NCBI GenBank assembly: GCA_965205735.1
Contig: OZ242179.1
Location: 3,844,001 to 3,908,000, forward strand
From: VXNE01 sp965205735
GTDB lineage: Bacteria > Pseudomonadota > Gammaproteobacteria > Pseudomonadales > Azotimanducaceae
Direction: 5' to 3'
Length of the DNA stretch: 64,000 nt
This document shows positions 44,511 to 53,671 of this stretch, one piece after another (positions within the stretch are counted from its first letter, which is position 1; each line of letters opens with the position of its first letter). The notes under the pieces are model-generated. The model did no database searches and had not been told where the DNA came from. It saw only the letters and a list, made by a program, of their open reading frames with translations. Both the position numbers and the translations under genes were made by a program.

Positions 44511-45854
44511 ATGCGGAAGTCACTTCTTTGTCGAGCGTTGCCGACGCTTTTGGCGTTGTCGTTCGCCGCATTCGGTCATGCCGCCGAAAAGATGACGGCG
44601 GCGCCCGCTGTGAAGAAGGCGGCGCCCGCAGTGGTAAACATCTCCGTTGTCGGGCAACAGCGCAGTCGCGGTCCCCAGGGCTTCGAATTCTTCCCGTTCC
44701 CGGTTCCCGACAGATCTCCAGTCGAACCCACCCCCGGCACAGGGTCTGGTGTCATCATCGATGCGAGCGAGGGTTACGTGATCACCAACCATCACGTGAT
44801 TCGAAATGCCGAGAGAATCGACGTACGGCTGCACGACCGCCGCCGCATGGAAGCGAAACTCATCGGTAGCGACCCCGGAACGGATATCGCGCTGCTGCAG
44901 ATTGAAGCGGAGGACCTGTCGGAACTGCCGCTCGGGGATTCCGATACGCTCGAGATCGGGGACTTCGTGGTGGTGATCGGCAGCCCATTTCAGTTGGATC
45001 AGACAGTGACGCTGGGTATCGTCAGCGCACTGGGCAGAAGATTCATCAATCCCGTCCGCGGCGGCTATGAGGACTTTATCCAGACCGACGCCTCCATCAA
45101 TCCGGGCAATTCCGGCGGCGCGCTCGTCGATCTGGAAGGGCGCCTGGTCGGCATCAACACGGCGCTGATTACGCCCGTGGCAGGCAATGTCGGCATCGGC
45201 TTTGCCGTGCCGTCGAACATGGCGAAAACGGTGGTGGACCAACTGCTGGAGTTCGGGGAGATCAGACGCGGACTCCTGGGCGTGACAATCGAAGAAGTAT
45301 CGCCGGACATAGCGCAAGCGTTTGACCTCGATGAGATTACCGGCGCCTTGGTATCGCAGGTGCAAGAGGACTCCCCGGCGGACGCGGCGGGCATAGAGGC
45401 CGGAGATGTGATCGTCAGCGTCGACGACAAGCCAATAGAAGACCACGTTGATCTGCGCAACCGAATCGGTTTGTCCCGGGTTGGCGAAACAGTGCAGATC
45501 GGTATCGTCCGCGATGGGCGTCGCATCGACAAGGAGGCCGTCATCGGACAGTTACGGTCCAGTTCCGTTGCTGGCGGGACCTCGTCCGAAAAGCTCGAAG
45601 GGGTGGAATTCGGGGAGATCAGCCGCGGCCACCCATGGTTCGGCCGAGGAGTGGAGGGTGTCGAGGTACAGAGCGTCGAAGCGGGCAGTCTGGCTTGGGA
45701 ATCTGGCCTGCGCGAGGGGGACATAGTATTCGCCGTGAATCGACGGAAAGTGCGCAGCGTCGAGGAATTTGTCGATACGGTCAGGGAGCAGGAAGACGTG
45801 CTGGCACTTTACGTTCAGCGCGGGGGGAGGCGGATTCTTGTGGTGGTGCGTTAA
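44511..45854 (+). CDS. Periplasmic Do-like serine protease (DegQ/MucD type)
   Basis: Starting at ATG 44511 with AGGAG upstream, the 447-residue protein has a signal peptide (to GHAAE), a trypsin-like domain with catalytic His (ITNHHVI), Asp (GTDIALLQ) and Ser (NPGNSGGALVD), and two PDZ domains (about 245-335 and 355-447). It lacks the long Q-linker of DegP, which favours DegQ or MucD. The role is periplasmic protein quality control. The start may lie in an extended frame, but the signal peptide fixes it well. Confidence 0.9.
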   Translation: MRKSLLCRALPTLLALSFAAFGHAAEKMTAAPAVKKAAPAVVNISVVGQQRSRGPQGFEFFPFPVPDRSPVEPTPGTGSGVIIDASEGYVITNHHVIRNAERIDVRLHDRRRMEAKLIGSDPGTDIALLQIEAEDLSELPLGDSDTLEIGDFVVVIGSPFQLDQTVTLGIVSALGRRFINPVRGGYEDFIQTDASINPGNSGGALVDLEGRLVGINTALITPVAGNVGIGFAVPSNMAKTVVDQLLEFGEIRRGLLGVTIEEVSPDIAQAFDLDEITGALVSQVQEDSPADAAGIEAGDVIVSVDDKPIEDHVDLRNRIGLSRVGETVQIGIVRDGRRIDKEAVIGQLRSSSVAGGTSSEKLEGVEFGEISRGHPWFGRGVEGVEVQSVEAGSLAWESGLREGDIVFAVNRRKVRSVEEFVDTVREQEDVLALYVQRGGRRILVVVR

Positions 45855-45930
45855 TCGCATCGAGGATGTCCGGGTCGCGCGTCGGCGTTCCCCGCATTGA
45901 CAGCGCGCGGTGTTGCGTTAGGGTGTGCGT

Positions 45931-46272
45931 ATGGACCTTGATAAGCGCCGTAGCGAGCTCGAAGCGCTGCGGGAAGAACTGAAGGACCGGGTTGCCCGCG
46001 TAGCAACGTATACGCAGCATCGCGAAGAACCGCTGCCGCCGGATTTCGCCGAGCAGGCGGTGGAGCTTGAGAATCAGGGCGTCCTGGTAGCGATAGACGG
46101 CGAGCTGAATGCCGAGCTGCGATCGATCGAAGTCGCGCTGCGGCGCATGGAGTCGGGCGATTACCTGTACTGCGCAAGTTGCGCCGAGGAGATCGGCGAG
46201 CCTCGGTTGAACGCGCTGCCTTCGGTGGCGCTCTGCATCGACTGCGCGCAGAAGCGAGACCGCGGACTGTAG
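45931..46272 (+). CDS. DksA/TraR family zinc-finger protein
   Basis: The 113-residue product has a coiled-coil N-terminal half (DLDKRRSELEALREELKD, LENQGVLVAIDGELNAELRSIEVAL) and a C4 zinc finger (CASCAEEIGEPRL...CIDCAQK). It is shorter than classical DksA (about 150) and lacks the clear DxxDxA tip, so it is more like the short TraR/YbiI group that may act on RNA polymerase or other targets. The gene lies 76 bases after the protease and faces clpB tail to tail. Confidence 0.8.
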   Translation: MDLDKRRSELEALREELKDRVARVATYTQHREEPLPPDFAEQAVELENQGVLVAIDGELNAELRSIEVALRRMESGDYLYCASCAEEIGEPRLNALPSVALCIDCAQKRDRGL

Positions 46273-46291
46273 TGCCCCACGGCGCGCGGTG

Positions 46292-48895
46292 TCAGGCCGC
46301 CGCGTTCGCCGCAGGCGTGCCCGGGGCGAAGACCAACTCGTCGCCTGAGACATTCACCGAGACCGCGTCGCGGCCGCCGAACTCGCCAGCCAGCAAGCGT
46401 TTGGAGAGGGGGTTTTCCAACTGCTGCCGGATGGCGCGTTTCAGCGGCCGCGCGCCGTACACCGGATCGAAGCCCGCCTCGCCGAGCTTGTCGAGCGCTG
46501 CGTCGGTCAGTTCCAGCGCGATATCCTGTTCGGCCAGACGCTCCTTGAGCCGTCCGACCTGTATGTCGGTGATCGCGCGGATCTGGCTCTTGTTGAGCGG
46601 GTGGAACACCACCGTCTCATCGATGCGGTTCACGAACTCGGGACGAAACTGCTGCGCGACCACGTCCATGACGCTCGCCTTCATCGCTTCGTAGTTCTCC
46701 TCGCCCGCGAACTCCTGGATGATCGACGAACCGAGGTTCGAAGTCATGACGACCACGGTGTTTCGAAAGTCCACCGTGCGGCCATGGCCATCTGTGAGAC
46801 GGCCGTCCTCCAGCACCTGCAACAGGATGTTGAACACGTCGGGATGCGCTTTCTCGATTTCATCGAGCAGCAGCACCGAATAGGGCTTGCGGCGAACTTT
46901 CTCTGTCAGGTATCCCCCTTCCTCGTAGCCGACGTAGCCCGGCGGGGCGCCGATAAGGCGCGCGACGGAGTGCTTCTCCATGAACTCGGACATGTCGAGA
47001 CGCACCATCGCGTCTTCGGTGTCGAACAGGAATTCCGCCAGCGCCTTGGCGAGTTCGGTCTTGCCGACGCCGGTGGGGCCGAGGAACAGGAATGAACCGT
47101 TCGGTCGATTGGGGTCGGCGAGGCCCGCGCGGGAGCGCCGGATGGCATCGGCGATGGCAGTCACGGCTTCGTCCTGGCCGACAACGCGTTGATGCAGGCC
47201 AGCTTCCATCGCAAGCAGCTTTTCACGCTCGCCCTGCAGCATCCTGGATACCGGAATGCCGGTCCAGGCGGAGACGACTTCGGCGATTTCATCCTGGGTC
47301 ACCTTGTTCCTCAATAGTTTGAAACCCGACTGGTCGGCCTCGGCGGTGTCGCCGAGCCGTTTCTCGAGTTCTGGTATCTTGCCGTAGCGCAACTCGGCCA
47401 TGCGCTGGAGATCGCCGCCGCGCTGCGCGGTCTCGAACGCCACGCGCGCACGTTCCAGTTCTTCCTTGACTTGCTGCGTGCCGTTTACTACAGCCTTCTC
47501 GCCGTTCCACACTTCTTCCAGGTCGGCGTATTCGCGTTCCGTCGTTTCGATGTCCCGAGTGAGCCGGCCGAGCCGTTCCCTGGACGACGCGTCAGTCTCT
47601 TTCTTCAGCGCTTCCTGTTCGATCTTGAGTTGCACCAGCCGCCGTTCCAGCCGGTCCATCGATTCGGGTTTGGAGTCGATCTCCATGCGTATTCGACTTG
47701 CAGACTCGTCCACAAGGTCGATGGCCTTGTCGGGTAGTTGGCGGTCGGTGATATAGCGGTGGGACAGGGTCGCCGCCGCGATGATGGCCGGGTCGGTGAT
47801 GTCGACGCCGTGGTGCACTTCGTAGCGTTCCTTCAGGCCGCGCAGAATGGCGACCGTGTCTTCGACGGACGGTTCATCGACGAGCACTTTCTGGAATCGC
47901 CGTTCGAGCGCTGCGTCCTTTTCGATGTTCTGGCGGTATTCGTCCAGCGTTGTCGCGCCAACGCAATGCAATTCGCCCCGGGCGAGCGCGGGTTTCAGCA
48001 TGTTGCCGGCATCCATCGCGCCTTCTGCCGCGCCTGCGCCGACGAGAGTGTGCAGCTCGTCGATGAACAGGACGATGCGACCTTCCTGTTTGGACAAATC
48101 GTTGAGCACGGCTTTCATGCGTTCTTCGAACTCGCCGCGGTACTTGGCACCGGCGATCAGAGCGCCCATGTCGAGCGCCATCAGGCGCCTGTTCTTCAGT
48201 CCTTCCGGCACTTCCCCGTTGACGATACGTTGCGCCAGACCTTCGACGATGGCGGTCTTTCCGACGCCGGGTTCGCCGATGAGCACCGGGTTGTTCTTCG
48301 TGCGCCGCTGCAACACCTGTATGGTGCGACGAATCTCGTCATCCCGGCCGATCACCGGGTCGAGCTTGCCTTGCTCGGCCCGCGCGGTGAGATCGATGGA
48401 GTACTTCCCCAGGGCTTGCCGGTTCTCTTCAGCGTTGGGGTCGGAAACGGGGTCGCCGCCCCGGACCTGTGCGATGGCCGCTTCGATAGCTTGCGGTTGG
48501 GCGCCGTGGGCGGCGAGCGCATCCGCGACGGTGTTGCAGGTTTCCAGGACAGCCAGAACGAACAACTCGCTGGATATGTATTGGTCGCCGCGCTTCTGCG
48601 CGAGCTTGTCCATCATGTTCAGCGTGCGCGCGAGTTCGTTGTCGATTTGCACGTCGCCGGCATCCCCGCCGGTGACCGTGGGCCGTCGCGCCAGCATGTC
48701 CCCGAGTTGTGCGCGCAGCGCATTGACATCGACGCCCGACTGGGCCAGCAGAGGTCGAACGCCGCCGCCTTGCTGATCGAGCAGGGCGATCAGCACATGG
48801 AGCGGTTCGACGAACTGGTGGTCGCGGCCGAGAGCCAGGCTTTGCGCCGAACCTAGCGCCGTCTGGAACCGTGTCGTCAGTTTGTCCATTCGCAT
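46292..48895 (-). CDS. clpB: ATP-dependent chaperone ClpB
   Basis: ClpB is a cytoplasmic hexameric disaggregase that works with DnaK. The 867-residue protein has a repeat N-domain (RFQTALGSAQSLALG), AAA1 with GEPGVGKTAIVEGL and VLFIDELHTLVGAG, a middle coiled-coil domain (about 400-520), AAA2 with GPTGVGKTELAKALAEFLF and VLLLDEIEKAHPDVFNILLQ, and the terminal D2-small domain with GARPLKRAIRQ. Length is normal. A heat-shock promoter lies directly upstream. Confidence 0.96.
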   Translation of the reverse strand: MRMDKLTTRFQTALGSAQSLALGRDHQFVEPLHVLIALLDQQGGGVRPLLAQSGVDVNALRAQLGDMLARRPTVTGGDAGDVQIDNELARTLNMMDKLAQKRGDQYISSELFVLAVLETCNTVADALAAHGAQPQAIEAAIAQVRGGDPVSDPNAEENRQALGKYSIDLTARAEQGKLDPVIGRDDEIRRTIQVLQRRTKNNPVLIGEPGVGKTAIVEGLAQRIVNGEVPEGLKNRRLMALDMGALIAGAKYRGEFEERMKAVLNDLSKQEGRIVLFIDELHTLVGAGAAEGAMDAGNMLKPALARGELHCVGATTLDEYRQNIEKDAALERRFQKVLVDEPSVEDTVAILRGLKERYEVHHGVDITDPAIIAAATLSHRYITDRQLPDKAIDLVDESASRIRMEIDSKPESMDRLERRLVQLKIEQEALKKETDASSRERLGRLTRDIETTEREYADLEEVWNGEKAVVNGTQQVKEELERARVAFETAQRGGDLQRMAELRYGKIPELEKRLGDTAEADQSGFKLLRNKVTQDEIAEVVSAWTGIPVSRMLQGEREKLLAMEAGLHQRVVGQDEAVTAIADAIRRSRAGLADPNRPNGSFLFLGPTGVGKTELAKALAEFLFDTEDAMVRLDMSEFMEKHSVARLIGAPPGYVGYEEGGYLTEKVRRKPYSVLLLDEIEKAHPDVFNILLQVLEDGRLTDGHGRTVDFRNTVVVMTSNLGSSIIQEFAGEENYEAMKASVMDVVAQQFRPEFVNRIDETVVFHPLNKSQIRAITDIQVGRLKERLAEQDIALELTDAALDKLGEAGFDPVYGARPLKRAIRQQLENPLSKRLLAGEFGGRDAVSVNVSGDELVFAPGTPAANAAA

Positions 48896-48942
48896 GTCGA
48901 ACCCCGTGGAGCCGTTCGCGGGTCAGTTGTCTACAAGCGCTT

Positions 48943-48970
48943 AGGTTGGGGTGTTCGGCGTTTTTGCAAG
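48943..48970 (-). promoter_or_regulatory. Sigma-32-type heat-shock promoter of clpB
   Basis: On the minus strand CTTGCAA (48964-48970) and CCCCAACCT (48943-48951) are separated by 12 bases, very close to the sigma-32 consensus CTTGAAA - 11-16 - CCCCATnT. The clpB start is about 48 bases downstream. Confidence 0.75.
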
Positions 48971-49013
48971 GGTCTGTCTGCGCGCGACACTGGTGCCTCA
49001 GACTCGCGATCCT

Positions 49014-50222
49014 TCAGGAAGCGCTGGTCGGCACCTGGCTGAACGGAATGCCCTTGTCGACGCGGACGTCCTGCGGCATGCCGAGTACGCGCTCGGCGAG
49101 GATGTTGAGCATGATCTCGTCGGTGCCGCCCGCGATGCGCATGCCAGGAGCGCCCATGAACGTGTACTGGAGCATGCCCGAGCGCCACGACAGTTCGGGA
49201 TCCGAAACGACGCCGGCCATTTCCAGCAGGTCGATGGCGAACGAAGCCATGTCCTGGGCTTTCGAGGCCCCGACATATTTGCCGATGGAGTTTTCCGGCC
49301 CGGGAATGTCGCCTCTCGACAGGGCCGACATCGACCGGTAGCCGGTGAACCGCAGGCCGGATTCCTGCACGTACCAGTCGGCGAGTCGGACGCGCACCGA
49401 TCTGTCTTCGATGGCGGGCCGACCGTCGATCTCCACGCGCTGGGCGAGTTCGAACACCTGCCTGAAGCCGAGTCCGCCGCCGCCCCCGATGGCGGCGCGT
49501 TCGTTCATCAGTGTCGTGATGGCAACCTGCCATCCCTGGCCTACGGCGCCGAGGCGTTGCGCATCGGGAATTCGCACGTCCGTGAAATAGACTTCGTTGA
49601 AGTTGGATTCTCCGGATATCTGCCTGATCGGTTTGATCTCGATGCCTGGCGACTTCATGTCGACGAAGAAGTAGGTCAGCCCCTTGTGCTTCGGCACTTC
49701 CGGATCTGTTCGGACGACCAGGATCGCGTACTCACTATACTGGGCTCCTGAGGTCCATATTTTCTGGCCGTTGACCACCCACTCGTCGCCGTCCTTTTCC
49801 GCCTTGGTGCGCAACGCCGCCAGGTCCGAGCCGCCCGCGGGTTCGCTGAACAACTGGCACCAGATGTGTTCGCCCGAGGCAAGCGGCGGCAGGTGTCTGC
49901 GTTTCTGCTCTTCCGTTGCCCAGGTCATCATGGTCGGCGCCGCCATTCCCTGGCCGATCGCGAATACGCTCAAGGGGATGCGAACGGACGACTCCTCCTG
50001 GTTCCAGATGACCTGTTCCATGGCCGACGCGCCGCGCCCCCCGTACTCCCCTGGCCAGCGGATACAGGCCCAACCGGCGTCGAACTTGCGCTTTTGCCAG
50101 AGCTTCGCGCGCTGTATCTCGTCGAGCCCCTCGAGGTCCGCGCTGGAAGGAACGTTGGCTTCGAGCCAGGCCCGAGCTTCGTGCCGGAATGCGGCTTCTT
50201 CGGGGGTGTCGCTAAAATCCAT
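49014..50222 (-). CDS. Acyl-CoA dehydrogenase family protein
   Basis: The 402-residue flavoenzyme has the ACAD layout: N-terminal helices, SEPAGGSDLAALRTKAEKDGDEWVVNGQKIWTSGA around the FAD site, VGQGWQVAITTLMNERAAIG, and the C-terminal GGTDEIMLNILAERVLG. It would oxidise an acyl-CoA thioester; the substrate is unknown. A second, shorter ACAD gene lies upstream on the same strand, and paired ACADs can form heterotetramers in sterol or branched-acid breakdown. The 264-bp element ends four bases before this gene's ATG, leaving no visible ribosome site. Confidence 0.9.
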   Translation of the reverse strand: MDFSDTPEEAAFRHEARAWLEANVPSSADLEGLDEIQRAKLWQKRKFDAGWACIRWPGEYGGRGASAMEQVIWNQEESSVRIPLSVFAIGQGMAAPTMMTWATEEQKRRHLPPLASGEHIWCQLFSEPAGGSDLAALRTKAEKDGDEWVVNGQKIWTSGAQYSEYAILVVRTDPEVPKHKGLTYFFVDMKSPGIEIKPIRQISGESNFNEVYFTDVRIPDAQRLGAVGQGWQVAITTLMNERAAIGGGGGLGFRQVFELAQRVEIDGRPAIEDRSVRVRLADWYVQESGLRFTGYRSMSALSRGDIPGPENSIGKYVGASKAQDMASFAIDLLEMAGVVSDPELSWRSGMLQYTFMGAPGMRIAGGTDEIMLNILAERVLGMPQDVRVDKGIPFSQVPTSAS

Positions 50223-50226
50223 GCTA

Positions 50227-50490
50227 GTGTCGTGTGCCGCGAGTTTCTGGTACTTCAGAGTTCGCCATGCGCGTCAATGCAAGGCGTGGTCCGCAGGGAA
50301 TATCGCGCATATTCGCCAAGACCACAACGCCGCAGTGGCGTGCATGGCGAACTCCCGAAGGGCGCGTCCCACGGGGCCCGTGGCCGCGTTGCGCCCCTTG
50401 GCAATGGAACCGACCATTCCCGGCGGGACGCGCCTTGCCACAGACCCCGTGGGACGCGCTGAAGTGCCATAAACTCGCGGCACACGACAC
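50227..50490. mobile_element. MITE-like element with 30-bp terminal inverted repeats
   Basis: The ends 50227-50256 and 50461-50490 are inverted copies matching at 28 of 30 positions. Inside are two further perfect inverted repeats: 12 bp (50259-50270 with 50342-50353) and 15 bp (50362-50376 with 50445-50459). The single strand can therefore fold as a stem with two large side hairpins. There is no transposase and no convincing coding frame. No target-site duplication was identified. It fills the gap between the two acyl-CoA dehydrogenase genes. Confidence 0.85.
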
Positions 50491-50509
50491 GTGGTATTCC
50501 CTGAATCCC

Positions 50510-51628
50510 TCAAGCTGCCTGGCCTGCTTCGACCGCGGCGATCAGTCGATCCTGCCAAATGCGCTCGCTGCCGATGTTCACCGACAGCAGCTTCGCGCGC
50601 CGGTAGTGGAACTGGCAGTCGAACTCCCACGTGAACCCCATGCCGCCATGGGTCTGGATGTTCTCCTTGGAAGCGAAGTAGTAGGCCTGGATTGCGCTGA
50701 CCCGCGCTGTTGCCGCCGCCAGGGATAGCTCGCTGGCATCGGTCGACAACGCCCAGGCGCCGTAGTAGCAGTTGGAGCGGGCGAGGGTGTTCTTGACGTA
50801 GATGTTGGCCAGTTTGTGCTTGATCGCCTGGAACCCGGCGATCGGTCGCCCGAACGCAAAGCGACCCATGGCGTACTCCTTGGCCTGTTCGAGCGCCGCG
50901 TTTGCACCGCCAACCTGTTCCCATGCGAAGAGCACGGCGGCGCGATCGAGGATCCTGCGCGTGAGCGCCCAACCTTCTCCCGCGACACCGACAAGTTCCG
51001 CTGCCGCGCCGTCGAAGTCGATCCTGGCGTGGGACCGGGTCGGGTCCAGGGTTTCCACCTTCGCCCGTGTCACGCCCTCGCTGTCGAGAGGTACCAGGCA
51101 GAGGCTTGCACCGTCGCCCTGGTCGCACTTGGCGACCACCACCGCGAAGTTCGCTACGTCGCCGTCGGCCACCGGTAGCTTCGCTCCCGTAATCGCGCCA
51201 TTGTCATACGATGTCGCGAGACGGCTCGGCGACGGTTGTCCGGGTCCTTCGGCAAGCGCGAACGTACCGATGGCTGCGCCGGAAGCGAGCTTCGGCAGCC
51301 ACGCTTGTCGCTGCGCATCGTTTCCGGCCAGGAGCAGCGCTTCGGTTGCCAGGTAGACCGACGATGAGAAAGGCACGGGCGCGACGACACGCCCGAGTTC
51401 TTCCGCGATCACGCATAGCTCCAGGTAGGACAGTCCGAGACCGCCATGCTTTTCCGGAATGGCGGCGGCGGTCCAACCCATTTCCGCGATACCGTTGAAC
51501 AGCTTGGCATCGAAAGACGCGTCGCTTTCCAGGATCGCGCGCGCCGCGCCCGGCGGACAGTTGTCCTGGAGAAATCCCGCCGCCTGTTCGCGTAGCAGGT
51601 TTTGCTCATCCGAAAATTCAAAATTCAC
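50510..51628 (-). CDS. Acyl-CoA dehydrogenase family protein, second of a pair
   Basis: The 372-residue protein starts MNFEFSDEQNLLREQAAGFLQ and ends with an HGGMGFTWEFDCQFHYRRAKLL element characteristic of the FadE subgroup found as small partners in paired ACADs. The canonical FAD-stacking segment is less conserved than in the 402-residue neighbour. With that gene it may form an alpha2-beta2 enzyme; this is inferred from pairing and size. The gap of 287 bases to its partner is occupied by the MITE-like element. Confidence 0.87.
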   Translation of the reverse strand: MNFEFSDEQNLLREQAAGFLQDNCPPGAARAILESDASFDAKLFNGIAEMGWTAAAIPEKHGGLGLSYLELCVIAEELGRVVAPVPFSSSVYLATEALLLAGNDAQRQAWLPKLASGAAIGTFALAEGPGQPSPSRLATSYDNGAITGAKLPVADGDVANFAVVVAKCDQGDGASLCLVPLDSEGVTRAKVETLDPTRSHARIDFDGAAAELVGVAGEGWALTRRILDRAAVLFAWEQVGGANAALEQAKEYAMGRFAFGRPIAGFQAIKHKLANIYVKNTLARSNCYYGAWALSTDASELSLAAATARVSAIQAYYFASKENIQTHGGMGFTWEFDCQFHYRRAKLLSVNIGSERIWQDRLIAAVEAGQAA

Positions 51629-51751
51629 GCTGGTTTTGCGCGCCGGTCCTTATGTCATTAGGGCGCGGATTGTACGTCGAGTTCGCGCAAGTCTCATTGA
51701 CCTGCGCGATCATCGGGGCGCCAGGTGAGATATACGGGCTAAAATCCCTGC

Positions 51752-53671
51752 ATGGACTATGCGAAGTTCGGTTTCTTTCGCGCGTGCGCGGCCGCGCCCC
51801 GCGTGCGCATCGCGGATCCAGCGGCCAATGCGGACGCGCTCCTCGATGCATATCGGGCACTGGTCGCCCGCGGTGCATCGCTGGTCTTGACGCCCGAACT
51901 GGGTGTCACCGGATATAGCTGCGAGGATCTGTTCGGCGCGGAGGACCTGCTGCGGGCGTCGCGAGAAGCGCTTGTCGCAATAGCGTGCGAAACTGGCGAC
52001 ACGGCGTTCGTCGTCGGCGCGCCCTGGCGCCTCCCCGATGGGCGCTTGCTGAATGCCGGGTTTGTGTGCGCGGGGGGACGCGTGGTGGGCGCGGTGCCGA
52101 AGTCGGCGTTGCCGAACCACGAGGAGTACTACGAAAAACGCTGGTTTGCTTCCGGCGAAGAAGTGGCTGTCGCGGTGGACGACGATCGGCTCGGCCGCTT
52201 TGCCATGGACCCGAGGCAACTGTTCGATATCGGCGGGACCCGTTTCGCCGTCGAGATCTGCGAGGACCTCTGGTCGCCGATGCCGCCGAGCGTGGGCCAC
52301 GCCCTTGCCGGGGCGGACATCGTCGTCAACCTTTCCGCCAGCAACGAACTGGTGGCGAAAGCCGACTACCGGCGCGATCTCGTGCGCATGCAAAGCGCTC
52401 GGCTCGTCTGCGGCTACCTGTATGCGTCGAGCGGTCCCTCGGAATCCACCAAGGATGTGGTATACGGTGGCCACCTGTTGGCTGCGGAGAATGGCTGGAT
52501 GCTGGGCGAATCGGAACGCTTTCGCCTCGACGGCGGCAGCCTCGCGGTAGATTTTGACTGGCATAAGATACGCCGCGAGCGCGCACGCAACTCGACGTTT
52601 TCCGGTAGCCGCCGAGGCGACGCCTATCCCGTGGTGACTTCCGGCGTGAGGCGACGCCTGGAGGAAACGCTGCGGCGCCACCCCAAACACCCGTTTGTGC
52701 CAGACGATGAACACGAGTTCGATGCGCGGGCGAGAGATGTGCTCGCGATTCAGGCAACCGGTCTCGCGCGCAGACTGCGCGCCGCGGGAAGCAGGCATCC
52801 CGTCATCGGTCTCTCCGGCGGGCTCGACTCCACGCTGGCGTTCCTCGTCTGCCTCGATGCGCTGGCGCTAAACGATTTGGCCGTAGACTCGCTGCATGCG
52901 ATTACCATGCCCGGGCCTGGCACCACCGAGCACACCAACGCATCGGCGAAGCAACTGGCAGAGGCGGCGGGGGCAGTTATTCGGGAAATATCCATCGAGG
53001 AAGCAGTCCGGTCTCACTTGGACGATATCGGCCACAACGGCGCGTATGACGTGACATTCGAGAACGTCCAGGCTCGCGAGCGCACGCAGATTCTGTTCGA
53101 TGTGGCGAATCAGACCGCTGGCATCGTTGTAGGCACCGGCGACCTGTCCGAACTCGCCCTCGGCTGGTGCACCTTCAACGCGGATCACATGGCGCACTAC
53201 AACGTCAATGCCAGCGTGCCGAAAACGATGGTCGCCTATCTCGTTCGCTGGTATGGACGCCACCGTGCCCAGGCTGCGCTGGCGGCGGTACTGGAACGCG
53301 TGCTCGACACCCCGATCACCCCGGAACTCGTGCCTTCCGAGACCGGCGCGGTAACACAGAGGACAGAGTCGATCATCGGCCCCTACGAACTGCACGACTT
53401 TTTTCTCTACCACTACATCCGCACTGGCGCGGCACCCGACAAGATATACGCGCTGGCCAAGCTGGCATTTGCGGAGAACTATTCTGGCGATGACGTCAAG
53501 CGCTGGCTCAAGGTGTTCTTCCGGCGCTTTTTTCAAACCCAGTTCAAACGCACGACGCTGCCGGCGGGACCGAAGGTCGGTACCGTGTCCCTGTCTCCGC
53601 GCGGTGATTGGCGAATGCCGGACGAGGCGGATGCAAATGCGGCGCTGGCTACCCTGGAGCAGTTGGGATGA
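51752..53671 (+). CDS. nadE: Glutamine-dependent NAD+ synthetase
   Basis: The 639-residue two-domain enzyme makes NAD+ from deamido-NAD, ATP and glutamine, the last step of NAD synthesis. The N-terminal nitrilase-like glutaminase (about 1-290) has Glu (LVLTPELGVTGYSCEDLF), Lys (VGAVPKSALPNHEEYYEKRW) and Cys (AVEICEDLWSP). The synthetase domain has the P-loop GLSGGLDSTLAFLV and GTGDLSELALGWCTFN. Its stop overlaps the next start (ATGA). Its product is the substrate pool for the complex I encoded in the same window. Confidence 0.95.
   Translation: MDYAKFGFFRACAAAPRVRIADPAANADALLDAYRALVARGASLVLTPELGVTGYSCEDLFGAEDLLRASREALVAIACETGDTAFVVGAPWRLPDGRLLNAGFVCAGGRVVGAVPKSALPNHEEYYEKRWFASGEEVAVAVDDDRLGRFAMDPRQLFDIGGTRFAVEICEDLWSPMPPSVGHALAGADIVVNLSASNELVAKADYRRDLVRMQSARLVCGYLYASSGPSESTKDVVYGGHLLAAENGWMLGESERFRLDGGSLAVDFDWHKIRRERARNSTFSGSRRGDAYPVVTSGVRRRLEETLRRHPKHPFVPDDEHEFDARARDVLAIQATGLARRLRAAGSRHPVIGLSGGLDSTLAFLVCLDALALNDLAVDSLHAITMPGPGTTEHTNASAKQLAEAAGAVIREISIEEAVRSHLDDIGHNGAYDVTFENVQARERTQILFDVANQTAGIVVGTGDLSELALGWCTFNADHMAHYNVNASVPKTMVAYLVRWYGRHRAQAALAAVLERVLDTPITPELVPSETGAVTQRTESIIGPYELHDFFLYHYIRTGAAPDKIYALAKLAFAENYSGDDVKRWLKVFFRRFFQTQFKRTTLPAGPKVGTVSLSPRGDWRMPDEADANAALATLEQLG

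Noticed and set aside
50224..50490. 88-codon frame across the MITE-like element
   Set aside because: Its two ends are reverse images of the terminal repeats; the frame is a by-product of the inverted repeats.
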